Shown piece after piece: positions 1-6,261 of a stretch of DNA of 17,407 nt. The notes beneath the pieces are model-generated. The model made no database searches, was not told the origin of the DNA, and was given only the letters and a program-made list of their open reading frames with translations. The stretch comes from Wohlfahrtiimonas sp. GTDB lineage: Bacteria > Pseudomonadota > Gammaproteobacteria > Cardiobacteriales > Wohlfahrtiimonadaceae. The stretch covers positions 1-17,407 of the forward strand of contig JASLHB010000124.1 in NCBI GenBank assembly GCA_030149965.1. The letters are read 5' to 3'. Within the stretch, counting starts at the first letter, position 1. Each line of letters opens with the position of its first letter. The translations under genes were made by a program, and so were the position numbers.

Positions 1-177
1 GCAGCACGTTATTATCGCAATAACTTATTTGATAAGAAAAAAGAGTGGAAAGCCTATTTGCAGTTTGAATTTAAAGGATTAGGGAATTTTGGCCCGAATA
101 CAGATAGTTTATGGCGAGATACGATTTATGGTTATCAAACAAATAGCTTAACGCGCACTCGTACTCAAGGATTTTAA
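1..177 (+). CDS. lptD: LPS-assembly protein LptD, C-terminal fragment
   Basis: The plus strand is open from base 1 in frame 1 and encodes 58 residues before a TAA stop. The fragment contains LQFEFKGLGNFG followed by a Tyr-Gly-Tyr-Gln stretch. This resembles the last beta strands of LptD, where an F-x-L-K-G-L-G segment precedes a final G-Y-Q. LptD is the outer-membrane beta-barrel that, with the lipoprotein LptE, inserts lipopolysaccharide into the outer leaflet. The gene starts outside the window. It is followed by a strong hairpin and then by convergent mnmA, so no surA or pdxA follows, although those genes commonly lie downstream of lptD in gammaproteobacteria. Recognition rests on a short tail only. 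Confidence 0.72.
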   Translation, partial: AARYYRNNLFDKKKEWKAYLQFEFKGLGNFGPNTDSLWRDTIYGYQTNSLTRTRTQGF

Positions 178-193
178 TATACTGAATTTACCT

Positions 194-233
194 ACAATAA
201 AAAACCAAGTGAGTTCACTTGGTTTTTTATTGT
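194..233. terminator. Bidirectional Rho-independent terminator between lptD and mnmA
   Basis: A 40-base inverted repeat. The arms at 194-211 and 216-233 are perfectly complementary around a 4-base loop. The GC-containing core CCAAGTG/CACTTGG is flanked by six A on the left and six T on the right, so a U-tract follows the core hairpin in both directions. It lies between the lptD stop (177) and the mnmA stop (251), as expected for a terminator serving two convergent genes. Confidence 0.9.
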
Positions 234-250
234 GTAAGTTTGGCAATAAG

Positions 251-1348
251 TTATCGCTCAATAATTGCGCCACCTAGGCAAATATCATCATGATAGAAAA
301 CAATGGATTGCCCTGGAGTAACAGCACGCTGTTGATCTTCAAATTTTACAAAGATTCGACCATCTTCTAGAAATTCAATGCTACATTTCTCATCTTGCTG
401 GCGATAGCGAATTTTAGCTGTTAAATTTTGGTTGATATTCTCTAAATCAAGATTCGTATTGATCCAATGAACATCACGGGCAGTTAAAGAAGGTTTGTAT
501 AATGCTTTATGTTCACCTTGAGCGACAATTACACGATTATTTTCAATATCTTTTTCCACAACAAACCATGGTTCGCCGGTTGAATTTTTCACGCCGCCAA
601 TATGTAAGCCTTTACGTTGGCCAATTGTGTAGAAAGATAAACCCTGATGCTGGCCAATCTTTTGGCCATCAATTGTCATCATATCGCCTGGTTTAGAGGC
701 AATGTATTGACCAATGAACTCATTAAAATCACGTTCACCAATGAAGCAGATTCCTGTAGAATCTTTTTTATCATAAGTAATGAGTTTATGTTTTAAGGCA
801 AGTTCACGTACAGCGGGTTTCTCTAGATCACCCACAGGAAAAAGTGCATTTTTGATTTGTAATTGACTGAGTAAATGCAAAAAGTAGCTTTGATCTTTAT
901 TGTTATCTAAGCCTTTGAGTAAGTAGGTCTGTCCATCTTTGCGCGCAGTACGTGCATAGTGGCCTGTTGCAATATAATCAGCCCCCATTTCATTAGCATA
1001 ATCTAAGAAAGCTTTAAACTTAATTTCTTTATTGCATAGAACATCTGGATTAGGTGTTAATCCTAATTTTAATGTTTCTAAGAAATAAGAAAAAACACGT
1101 TCTTTATAATTTTCAACAAAGTTAACTTTATGCAATGGAATGCCTAATGTATCACAGACTTTCTGCGCATCTTTAACATCTTCTTCTGCGGAACAATAAC
1201 CTGTTTCAAAGTTATCTTCCCAGTTTTTCATGAATACGCCATGAACATCCGCACCTTGCTCTTTTAATAAAAGCGCTGCGACAGATGAATCAACACCGCC
1301 AGACATACCAACGATGACACGTTTACCTTTAATATCTTCCTGAATCAT
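251..1348 (-). CDS. mnmA: tRNA-specific 2-thiouridylase MnmA
   Basis: This 365-residue protein has the normal length for MnmA, which adenylates and thiolates U34 in the wobble position of tRNA-Lys, -Glu and -Gln using sulfur relayed from IscS and the Tus proteins. The PP-loop ATP-binding motif SGGVDSS is at residues 16-22. The two catalytic cysteines are present: Cys105 in NPDVLCNKEIKF and Cys201 in STGICFIGER. The ATG start gives an N-terminus that leads straight into the PP-loop as in E. coli MnmA. The start lies 2 bases after the stop of the upstream membrane-protein gene and has only a weak Shine-Dalgarno match (GAG, 5 bases upstream), so translation may be coupled to that gene. Transcription ends at the shared hairpin 18 bases beyond the stop. 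Confidence 0.97.
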   Translation of the reverse strand: MIQEDIKGKRVIVGMSGGVDSSVAALLLKEQGADVHGVFMKNWEDNFETGYCSAEEDVKDAQKVCDTLGIPLHKVNFVENYKERVFSYFLETLKLGLTPNPDVLCNKEIKFKAFLDYANEMGADYIATGHYARTARKDGQTYLLKGLDNNKDQSYFLHLLSQLQIKNALFPVGDLEKPAVRELALKHKLITYDKKDSTGICFIGERDFNEFIGQYIASKPGDMMTIDGQKIGQHQGLSFYTIGQRKGLHIGGVKNSTGEPWFVVEKDIENNRVIVAQGEHKALYKPSLTARDVHWINTNLDLENINQNLTAKIRYRQQDEKCSIEFLEDGRIFVKFEDQQRAVTPGQSIVFYHDDICLGGAIIER

Positions 1349-1350
1349 TT

Positions 1351-1713
1351 TTACTCTGCTGAATCTTCTGGTGAATCGGATGTGGAATTTCCGCGAATTC
1401 TTTCATACGGAACATAAGTCGGTTTGCCATTTTTACCAATACCAAATTCAATCTGGCATTGACCATTTATCCAATCGTATTTGGTTGCTTTATTTAAGCT
1501 ATGACCATTATATGAGCATTTCACATTATGGTAGATAGGCTTAATGCAGATCAATACGATGATGGCAAACATTAATGTTTCTAAAATGATGAAATTTCTT
1601 TTTTTATGCCAAATAAAGAAAAAAACAGGGATTTCTTTATGTTTTGCATAAGCAACAAAACCACCGAGAATGAGGAATAATCCGATGAATTGAAATAGTA
1701 AAAAGAAATGCAA
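1351..1713 (-). CDS. Small two-helix membrane protein of unknown function
   Basis: I do not recognise this 120-residue protein. The start is TTG (1711-1713): AGGAG at 1719-1723 lies 5 bases upstream, and the first helix begins straight after it. Predicted membrane helices span about residues 3-22 and 42-58. The basic loop between them (KHK, then HKKR) suggests that loop is cytoplasmic, leaving the roughly 60-residue C-terminal part outside the membrane. That part has two cysteines, Cys66 and Cys86, which could form a disulfide, a V-P-Y-E-R segment near 101-105, and an acidic Ser-rich tail. The gene sits immediately upstream of mnmA with a 2-base gap and is likely co-transcribed with it, though I see no functional link to tRNA thiolation. 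Confidence 0.75.
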   Translation of the reverse strand: MHFFLLFQFIGLFLILGGFVAYAKHKEIPVFFFIWHKKRNFIILETLMFAIIVLICIKPIYHNVKCSYNGHSLNKATKYDWINGQCQIEFGIGKNGKPTYVPYERIRGNSTSDSPEDSAE

Positions 1714-1751
1714 GGTGGCTCCTTTATGGAATCAACAAATAATTACTCACA

Positions 1752-1760
1752 ATTTTACCA
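1752..1760 (-). promoter_or_regulatory. Candidate extended -10 for the membrane protein-mnmA unit
   Basis: Reading the minus strand, 1760 to 1752 gives TGGTAAAAT, an extended -10 element (TG-N followed by five of six bases of TATAAT). No convincing -35 is visible 17 bases upstream. A start about 7 bases downstream would give a leader of roughly 30 bases before the TTG codon, containing the AGGAG ribosome binding site. Confidence 0.35.
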
Positions 1761-1770
1761 TTATTTGCTC

Positions 1771-1776
1771 TAGAAT
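1771..1776 (+). promoter_or_regulatory. Candidate -10 for the thioesterase gene
   Basis: TAGAAT matches five of six bases of the -10 consensus and lies 35 bases before the ATG at 1812, in the 98-base gap between divergent genes. The -35 region is poor, so this is a weak call. Confidence 0.25.
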
Positions 1777-1811
1777 GAGAGAACTCAATAACATTTATAA
1801 AAGGATATGGA

Positions 1812-2252
1812 ATGTTAACAATTGAACAGATGAATAATCACACACGTGAAACGTTGGTGGGCCATTTAGGTATTCAATTCACTGTGAGTGAAGATGGTTA
1901 TGTGGAAGCAACAATGCCAGTGGATGAAAGAACAATTCAATCGTATGGTTATTTGCATGGTGGTGCAACAATTGCATTGGCTGAAACCGTTGCGGGCGTT
2001 GGAACTTTCAGCATTGCTTTGCCAGAGAAAAGTTGTGTCGGCATGCAAATCAGCGCAAGTCACATTTCATCAGCGCGTACAGGTGAAACGGTTGTGGCAA
2101 AAGGGCAGATTGTTCACAGAGGGAAAAGTACACATGTTTGGGATGTGAATGTTTACGCAATGGATGATGATCGTTTGATTTCAACAATTCGTGTGACGAA
2201 TGCCATTGTTAAAAATCGTAATCCAAATGTGTTCGCTTCATCAGAAGAATAA
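1812..2252 (+). CDS. Hotdog-fold acyl-CoA thioesterase (PaaI/YdiI family)
   Basis: The 146-residue protein matches the single-domain hotdog thioesterases of the YdiI/YbdB/PaaI group, cytoplasmic enzymes that hydrolyse acyl- or aroyl-CoA thioesters. The signature is LHGGATIALAETVAG (about residues 48-62), with His49, Gly50, Gly51 and a candidate catalytic Glu58. Gln43 corresponds to the glutamine preceding this motif in YdiI. The C-terminal half has the V-x-A-x-G-x-x-V-H-R-G-K-x-T pattern typical of the family. The ATG is supported by AGGA six bases upstream. YdiI in E. coli acts on 1,4-dihydroxy-2-naphthoyl-CoA in menaquinone synthesis, but no men genes lie here, so the substrate is not assigned. 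The gene is convergent with the EfeO-like gene, with only 7 bases between stops and no terminator hairpin. Confidence 0.88.
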   Translation: MLTIEQMNNHTRETLVGHLGIQFTVSEDGYVEATMPVDERTIQSYGYLHGGATIALAETVAGVGTFSIALPEKSCVGMQISASHISSARTGETVVAKGQIVHRGKSTHVWDVNVYAMDDDRLISTIRVTNAIVKNRNPNVFASSEE

Positions 2253-2259
2253 TTATATC

Positions 2260-3054
2260 TTACAGATTGGGCAGCGGTGAGAGTTGCATTAAAATTTCAT
2301 TTAAATGCTGGGTTTCTGTATGAAGTTCAGCTTTATCTTTGGATTTTAAGTCTGAAAAGGGTAGATGAATATCCTCAAATTTATAACGATCTAAAATTAG
2401 ATAAATAGTATCTTCTATAGCATTCAGTTCAAACAGTAAATTTTGTGGTAAAAGATCTTGAGTTTGATTGATGATGAGCTGAATGCCTTCCATATTAGCA
2501 GCGATTTCACCTAAACTGGATTCGCTGTATGAACTATCTTGGCCTGATAACTTATTTTTCATTTGTTGAGTAAATGCTGGCAATATATTCATGAGATTCT
2601 GATAAGTAATCTCTTGCTGTTGCATGAATTTAATAAGAAAACGAATATTATTGATAAGTTTTTGAGTTTCTACAAAAGCTCTTGCTGAATCATTATTCAT
2701 AAAGAGTTCATATTCTAATGCATGAAATCCCATGAATCCTAGTGAATCTGTGGCTTTAGGTAATTGGTGAAAATGTTTATCCACTAAAGAATTTAAGTTG
2801 GGAAATAATAAGATTAAAGGACGAATGGATTCATATTGATAATGAGCTTTAATATAGTTCTCTTTTGCAGCTTCAACTTGTCCCGCTTCTATTTTGTATG
2901 ATAATCGCTCTAAGTATTCTTCTGTATTCTTTAATCGTTCGATAGAAAAGTTGAAATATTGTTGTGTGGCTATTTCTTGAGGGGAATAGTTAACCTGAGC
3001 CAAGCCTATTGTGTTGGCGAAAATTAGTATTAAATAGAAGAGGATTTGTTTCAC
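2260..3054 (-). CDS. EfeO/imelysin-like (M75 domain) exported protein
   Basis: The protein is 264 residues and starts with a probable signal peptide (hydrophobic residues 4-19, cleavage near LAQ at 18-20), so it should be periplasmic. Two segments match the EfeO M75 domain: AKENYIKAHYQYESIRP (63-79), equivalent to the family's A-x-x-x-Y-x-x-A-x-x-x-Y-E-x-I-x-P, and GFHALEYELF (109-118), which carries the H-x-x-E motif (His111, Glu114). EfeO is the periplasmic component of the EfeUOB ferrous-iron system; imelysins are relatives implicated in iron or haem handling. No efeU or efeB is adjacent, so this is an orphan here. The start is GTG (3052-3054), chosen because AGGAG lies 5 bases upstream. 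The uraA terminator precedes the gene, so it needs its own promoter. Confidence 0.8.
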   Translation of the reverse strand: MKQILFYLILIFANTIGLAQVNYSPQEIATQQYFNFSIERLKNTEEYLERLSYKIEAGQVEAAKENYIKAHYQYESIRPLILLFPNLNSLVDKHFHQLPKATDSLGFMGFHALEYELFMNNDSARAFVETQKLINNIRFLIKFMQQQEITYQNLMNILPAFTQQMKNKLSGQDSSYSESSLGEIAANMEGIQLIINQTQDLLPQNLLFELNAIEDTIYLILDRYKFEDIHLPFSDLKSKDKAELHTETQHLNEILMQLSPLPNL

Positions 3055-3084
3055 TATTGCTCCTAAATGTTGTCACCAACAATT

Positions 3085-3103
3085 AATAATGATCAATATG
3101 CAA
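3085..3103 (-). promoter_or_regulatory. Possible Fur-like site upstream of the EfeO-like gene
   Basis: The plus strand reads AATAATGATCAATATGCAA. Compared with the Fur consensus GATAATGATAATCATTATC this matches 11 of 19 positions, with 8 of 9 in the left half. It lies 31-49 bases upstream of the GTG start, where a repressor could cover the promoter. In AT-rich DNA such a match is not strong evidence. Confidence 0.28.
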
Positions 3104-3181
3104 TTCATAGTTCAGAAGCATATACAAATAACATATTACAACGTTTATTTCTTAATGATTCTGAGGCAGTATAGAATTACA

Positions 3182-3211
3182 TAAAAAAACCTCCAAAATT
3201 AGGAGGTTTTA
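3182..3211 (-). terminator. Rho-independent terminator of uraA
   Basis: A 9-base-pair perfect stem (3186-3194 with 3202-3210, core CCTCC/GGAGG) encloses a 7-base loop. On the minus strand it is followed by a run of seven T (complement of 3183-3189). It begins about 27 bases beyond the uraA stop and separates uraA from the EfeO-like gene on the same strand. Confidence 0.9.
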
Positions 3212-3237
3212 AATATTACAGATATTTATTTGAAAAA

Positions 3238-4503
3238 TTATGATGCTTCATGTTCTGTAGTTTTAGGTTCTGGCAAAATTAAATTTAAGACGATTGCTAA
3301 TACTGCTGCTAAACCAACACCTGCAAATGGGAAACTACCAATGTTGATTGTATAGCCACCAACACCAGTGATTAATGTTGCACTAATGATTACTAAGTTT
3401 CTAGGAATCATAATGTCTACTTTTGCATCGATTAATGTTTTCAAGCCAATACTTGCAATTGTGCCGAATAGTAAGATCATGATTCCGCCCATTACAGGTA
3501 ATGGGATAGAGTTCAAGAATGCATTGAATTTACCCATGAATGCCATTGCAATAGCAAAGATTGCGGCATAAGTCATGATTTTAGGATTATCGTTTTTCGT
3601 AATCATTACAGCGCCTGTAACTTCGCCATAAGTTGTTACTGGTGGGCCGCCGATTAAACCAGCCACACAAACACCCAAGCCATCACCTGCTAATGTTCTA
3701 TCTAAACCTGGATCTTTTGTGAAATCTTTACCTGTTACTTTGCTGATTGCCATAATGCCACCAATATGCTCAATTGCAGGTGCAATTGCAACGGGTAACA
3801 TAAATAATGCTGCTAACCAGTTAACTTCAGGCTTATGAAATTCTGGTGCTGCAAACCAAGCTGCATTCACTAAATTATTTAAATGTAAAATATTTTCACC
3901 ATTATTTAATGATGCAGATAATCCTGATAGATCCGAAATTAATGCAATAACATAGCCAGCAAAAATACCACCTAAAATTGGAATCAAACGGAATAAACCT
4001 TTACCAAAAATTGTGATAATGACTGTTACAGCGAATGTTGCAATGGATAATGAAATGGCTAAAGTATCATTCATAATAGATTGTCCACCACTAATGCCCA
4101 TTGCCATTTGTGTGGCAGTCACAGCAACAGATAAGCCGATAACCATGATCACTGGGCCAATGACAACTGCAGGGATTAATGTATTCACTAAACCCATTCC
4201 GCGCCAGCGAATGATTAAGGCAAATACAAAGTACATAAAACCAGCAGCAAAGAGGCCAAACATTGTTGCGCCCATTCCCCAAGTTTGTAATGAGAAAATG
4301 ATTGGTGCAATAAAGGCAAAAGATGAGCCTAAGAAAATAGGTACTTTACGTTTAGTAATGAGTTGGAAAAGTAGAGTACCGATACCAGCACCTAAAAGTG
4401 CCATAGATGGGTTTAAGCCAGTTAACAATGGAACTAACACCATTGCGCCAAATGCAACAAATAAAATTTGTATGCCTGAGATCAGATCTTTAATGGGCTG
4501 CAC
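3238..4503 (-). CDS. uraA: Uracil permease UraA (NCS2 family)
   Basis: A 421-residue, highly hydrophobic protein of the nucleobase:cation symporter-2 family, about the length of E. coli UraA (429). It should import uracil with protons across the inner membrane. Family features include LGSSFAFIAPI (58-68), PAIEHIGGI (242-250) with Glu245, and GGPPVTTYGEVTGAV (285-299) with Glu294; the two glutamates correspond to uracil-binding Glu241 and Glu290 of E. coli UraA. The position of E. coli His245 is Gly249 here, a difference within a variable part of the family, so another pyrimidine or xanthine substrate is not excluded. The start is GTG (4501-4503), supported by AGGAG at 4513-4517 with a 9-base spacer. 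The gene has its own promoter and terminator and is divergent from pgpB. Confidence 0.92.
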   Translation of the reverse strand: MQPIKDLISGIQILFVAFGAMVLVPLLTGLNPSMALLGAGIGTLLFQLITKRKVPIFLGSSFAFIAPIIFSLQTWGMGATMFGLFAAGFMYFVFALIIRWRGMGLVNTLIPAVVIGPVIMVIGLSVAVTATQMAMGISGGQSIMNDTLAISLSIATFAVTVIITIFGKGLFRLIPILGGIFAGYVIALISDLSGLSASLNNGENILHLNNLVNAAWFAAPEFHKPEVNWLAALFMLPVAIAPAIEHIGGIMAISKVTGKDFTKDPGLDRTLAGDGLGVCVAGLIGGPPVTTYGEVTGAVMITKNDNPKIMTYAAIFAIAMAFMGKFNAFLNSIPLPVMGGIMILLFGTIASIGLKTLIDAKVDIMIPRNLVIISATLITGVGGYTINIGSFPFAGVGLAAVLAIVLNLILPEPKTTEHEAS

Positions 4504-4552
4504 AATAATACGCTCCTGTGAGATTTTTTATAGGGAAGAAAAAGCGTGCAGC

Positions 4553-4561
4553 AGTATATCA
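4553..4561 (-). promoter_or_regulatory. Candidate extended -10 promoter of uraA
   Basis: On the minus strand 4561 to 4553 reads TGATATACT, that is TG-N plus TATACT (five of six -10 bases). No good -35 is visible. Transcription would start about 40 bases before the GTG codon. I see no attenuation hairpin in that short leader. Confidence 0.5.
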
Positions 4562-4651
4562 CCAAACATTTTATTGATAGATAAAAATCTACCAATATTT
4601 TATGGTTCATAAAGTATTTTAATGTAGAGGCCGGAGAGTTCATTAAGTTAA

Positions 4652-4660
4652 TGTTATAAT
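4652..4660 (+). promoter_or_regulatory. Extended -10 promoter of the pgpB-yaaA-ppnN operon
   Basis: TGTTATAAT is a perfect extended -10 (TG-N-TATAAT). The -35 region is poor, which the TG extension can offset. The predicted start is about 25 bases before the pgpB ATG at 4692. Confidence 0.6.
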
Positions 4661-4691
4661 TTCAAACTTCATAAATATTTGTAGGCTCATA

Positions 4692-5480
4692 ATGATTAGC
4701 TTATCTCGTCAAAAAATATTCGCGACATTATCTTTAATCTTATTATTAATTCTAATTCCTATTTCAATTTGGTCAGTTCATTGGCAATGGCAATTGGGTG
4801 ATTCTTTTAGTGGATTAGATCAATTTCTCTTTTGGGTCACGCAATCTGGCACAGCGATTGTTTACGCTTTCATTACTTGCGTTATTTTAGTGGGCATATT
4901 AATTTCATTCGCATGGAAAAAGGTTAATTGGCTGATTATTTTGGGCACTGCAGTGATTTTGTTAATCGGTACACAAGTTATCAAGACAGGCTTGAAGTCG
5001 TTTTATAAAGAACCACGTCCTTATACTAACTATTTAGTTGAAAAGGGCATCGACTTAGATCATTTCTATCAAGAGAAACGTCCAGAGCGCTCAGAGATTG
5101 TCATAAAGGCAATAGAAGATAATGTTGTAATGCCTGCATATTTAAAAAAACATTGGGCAAAAGAAGTGGGCTATTCATTTCCATCTGGTCATACTGCATT
5201 TGCAGTCACCTGGTTGATGATCTTTATTTTGGTGCTACCAATGAATCGTAAGCGGGATTGGGCAATCACTTCAGTCATATTTATTTGGGCTGCATTAATG
5301 ATCATTAGCCGCATTAGATTTGGTATGCATTATCCAATTGATGTCTTTGTAAGTACATTATATGTGCCAATTGTTTGTTTGATTTATGCTAAGTTAACCC
5401 AATGCTCACGATTCAAGCCTTGTTTTGATCGTGTGCAAAATTGGTCAAATCAAATATTGTCAAATGTTACACGGAGGTAA
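4692..5480 (+). CDS. pgpB: Phosphatidylglycerophosphatase B-like PAP2 membrane phosphatase
   Basis: This 262-residue inner-membrane protein carries all three PAP2 phosphatase motifs: K-x6-R-P at Lys102-Arg109-Pro110 (KSFYKEPRP), PSGH at 164-167, and S-R-x5-H-x3-D at Ser206, Arg207, His213, Asp217. The segment between motifs 1 and 2, with an HFYQEKR stretch and a K-K-H-W-A-K-E-V-G-Y stretch, follows E. coli PgpB (254 aa) closely, which favours PgpB over other PAP2 enzymes. PgpB dephosphorylates phosphatidylglycerol phosphate, undecaprenyl pyrophosphate and other lipid phosphates on the periplasmic face. About six membrane helices are expected. It is the first gene of a three-gene unit; its TAA stop ends 1 base before the yaaA ATG, and the yaaA ribosome binding site lies within its final codons. 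Confidence 0.9.
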   Translation: MISLSRQKIFATLSLILLLILIPISIWSVHWQWQLGDSFSGLDQFLFWVTQSGTAIVYAFITCVILVGILISFAWKKVNWLIILGTAVILLIGTQVIKTGLKSFYKEPRPYTNYLVEKGIDLDHFYQEKRPERSEIVIKAIEDNVVMPAYLKKHWAKEVGYSFPSGHTAFAVTWLMIFILVLPMNRKRDWAITSVIFIWAALMIISRIRFGMHYPIDVFVSTLYVPIVCLIYAKLTQCSRFKPCFDRVQNWSNQILSNVTRR

Positions 5481-5481
5481 T

Positions 5482-6255
5482 ATGTTGTTATTCCTTTTAT
5501 CGCCCGCTAAGAAACTCGATGAAATTAGAAAATCGGCTGTAGAAGGCAATGGTGTGCCACATTTTTTGAAACAAAGTCTAGACTTGATAGATATTCTCAA
5601 AAAATTATCACCACCAGATTTAGAGTCATTGATGAAAATATCAAGCAACTTAGCAGTACAGAATGCGGCGCGTTACAGTAATTTTTCTGTACCGTTCACG
5701 CATGATAATGCTAAGGAAGCAATATTTTTATTCAATGGTGATGCTTATGAGGCGCTGGATGCATATTCATTGTCAAACGCTCAAATGGATTATGTGCAGG
5801 AACATTTGATCATGTTGTCAGGTTTATATGGCGCGATTCATCCTTTAGATTTAATTGCACCTTATCGTTTAGAAATGGGTACATCGCTTAAAAATGAGAA
5901 AGGCAAAAACCTTTATCAGTTTTGGGGCGATTCAGTCACGCAATATTTGAATGATATGATCAAGAAAAATAAAATTACAGCAGTGATTAACTTGGCATCC
6001 AATGAGTATTTTTCTGTGGTACAACCTGAAAAACTTTCAGTGCCAGTGATTACACCAATTTTTAAAGACTTAAAAAATGGACAATATAAAACCATTAGTT
6101 TTAATGCTAAAAAGGCTCGTGGTTTAATGGTTCGTTATGCTGCAGAGAATAATATTCATAGTGCAGAAGAATTAAAACAATTCATAAAGAACGATTATTA
6201 CTTTAAGGGTGAAAACCCAACGCAAACGTCAGAATGGCTATTCTATAAGGACTAA
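5482..6255 (+). CDS. yaaA: Peroxide stress resistance protein YaaA
   Basis: The 257-residue protein matches the YaaA/DUF328 family throughout: LLSPAKKLDE near the N-terminus (5-14), FNGDAYEAL (84-92), LSGLYG (112-117), PYRLEMG (127-133) and NLASNEYFSVV (170-180). In E. coli YaaA lowers free iron during hydrogen peroxide stress and so limits Fenton damage to DNA and protein. The frame stays open upstream to an ATG at 5425, but the ATG at 5482 is chosen because GGAGG (5473-5477) lies 4 bases before it and because the protein then begins like E. coli YaaA (a short hydrophobic run into SPAK). With a 1-base gap after pgpB, translational coupling is likely. Confidence 0.95.
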   Translation: MLLFLLSPAKKLDEIRKSAVEGNGVPHFLKQSLDLIDILKKLSPPDLESLMKISSNLAVQNAARYSNFSVPFTHDNAKEAIFLFNGDAYEALDAYSLSNAQMDYVQEHLIMLSGLYGAIHPLDLIAPYRLEMGTSLKNEKGKNLYQFWGDSVTQYLNDMIKKNKITAVINLASNEYFSVVQPEKLSVPVITPIFKDLKNGQYKTISFNAKKARGLMVRYAAENNIHSAEELKQFIKNDYYFKGENPTQTSEWLFYKD

Positions 6256-6261
6256 TTTCGA

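Noticed and set aside
3085..3103. Treating the Fur-like sequence as a firm operator
   Set aside because: Only 11 of 19 positions match and the region is very AT-rich, so it is listed only as a possibility.
4504..4550. A pyrimidine-sensing attenuator or pyrC-type hairpin in the uraA leader
   Set aside because: The leader of about 40 bases has a pyrimidine-rich stretch but no stem that would sequester the AGGAG site and no U-tract hairpin.
4013..4612. A 199-residue open frame on the plus strand, opposite the 5' half of uraA
   Set aside because: It is antisense to a clear NCS2 permease, is rich in Ile, Met, Pro and Lys as expected of the complement of membrane-protein codons, has no recognisable domain, and runs into the uraA promoter region.
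5425..5481. Longer yaaA starting at ATG 5425
   Set aside because: It would overlap pgpB by 56 bases and add 19 residues not seen in YaaA. The ATG at 5482 has GGAGG four bases upstream and gives the family N-terminus.
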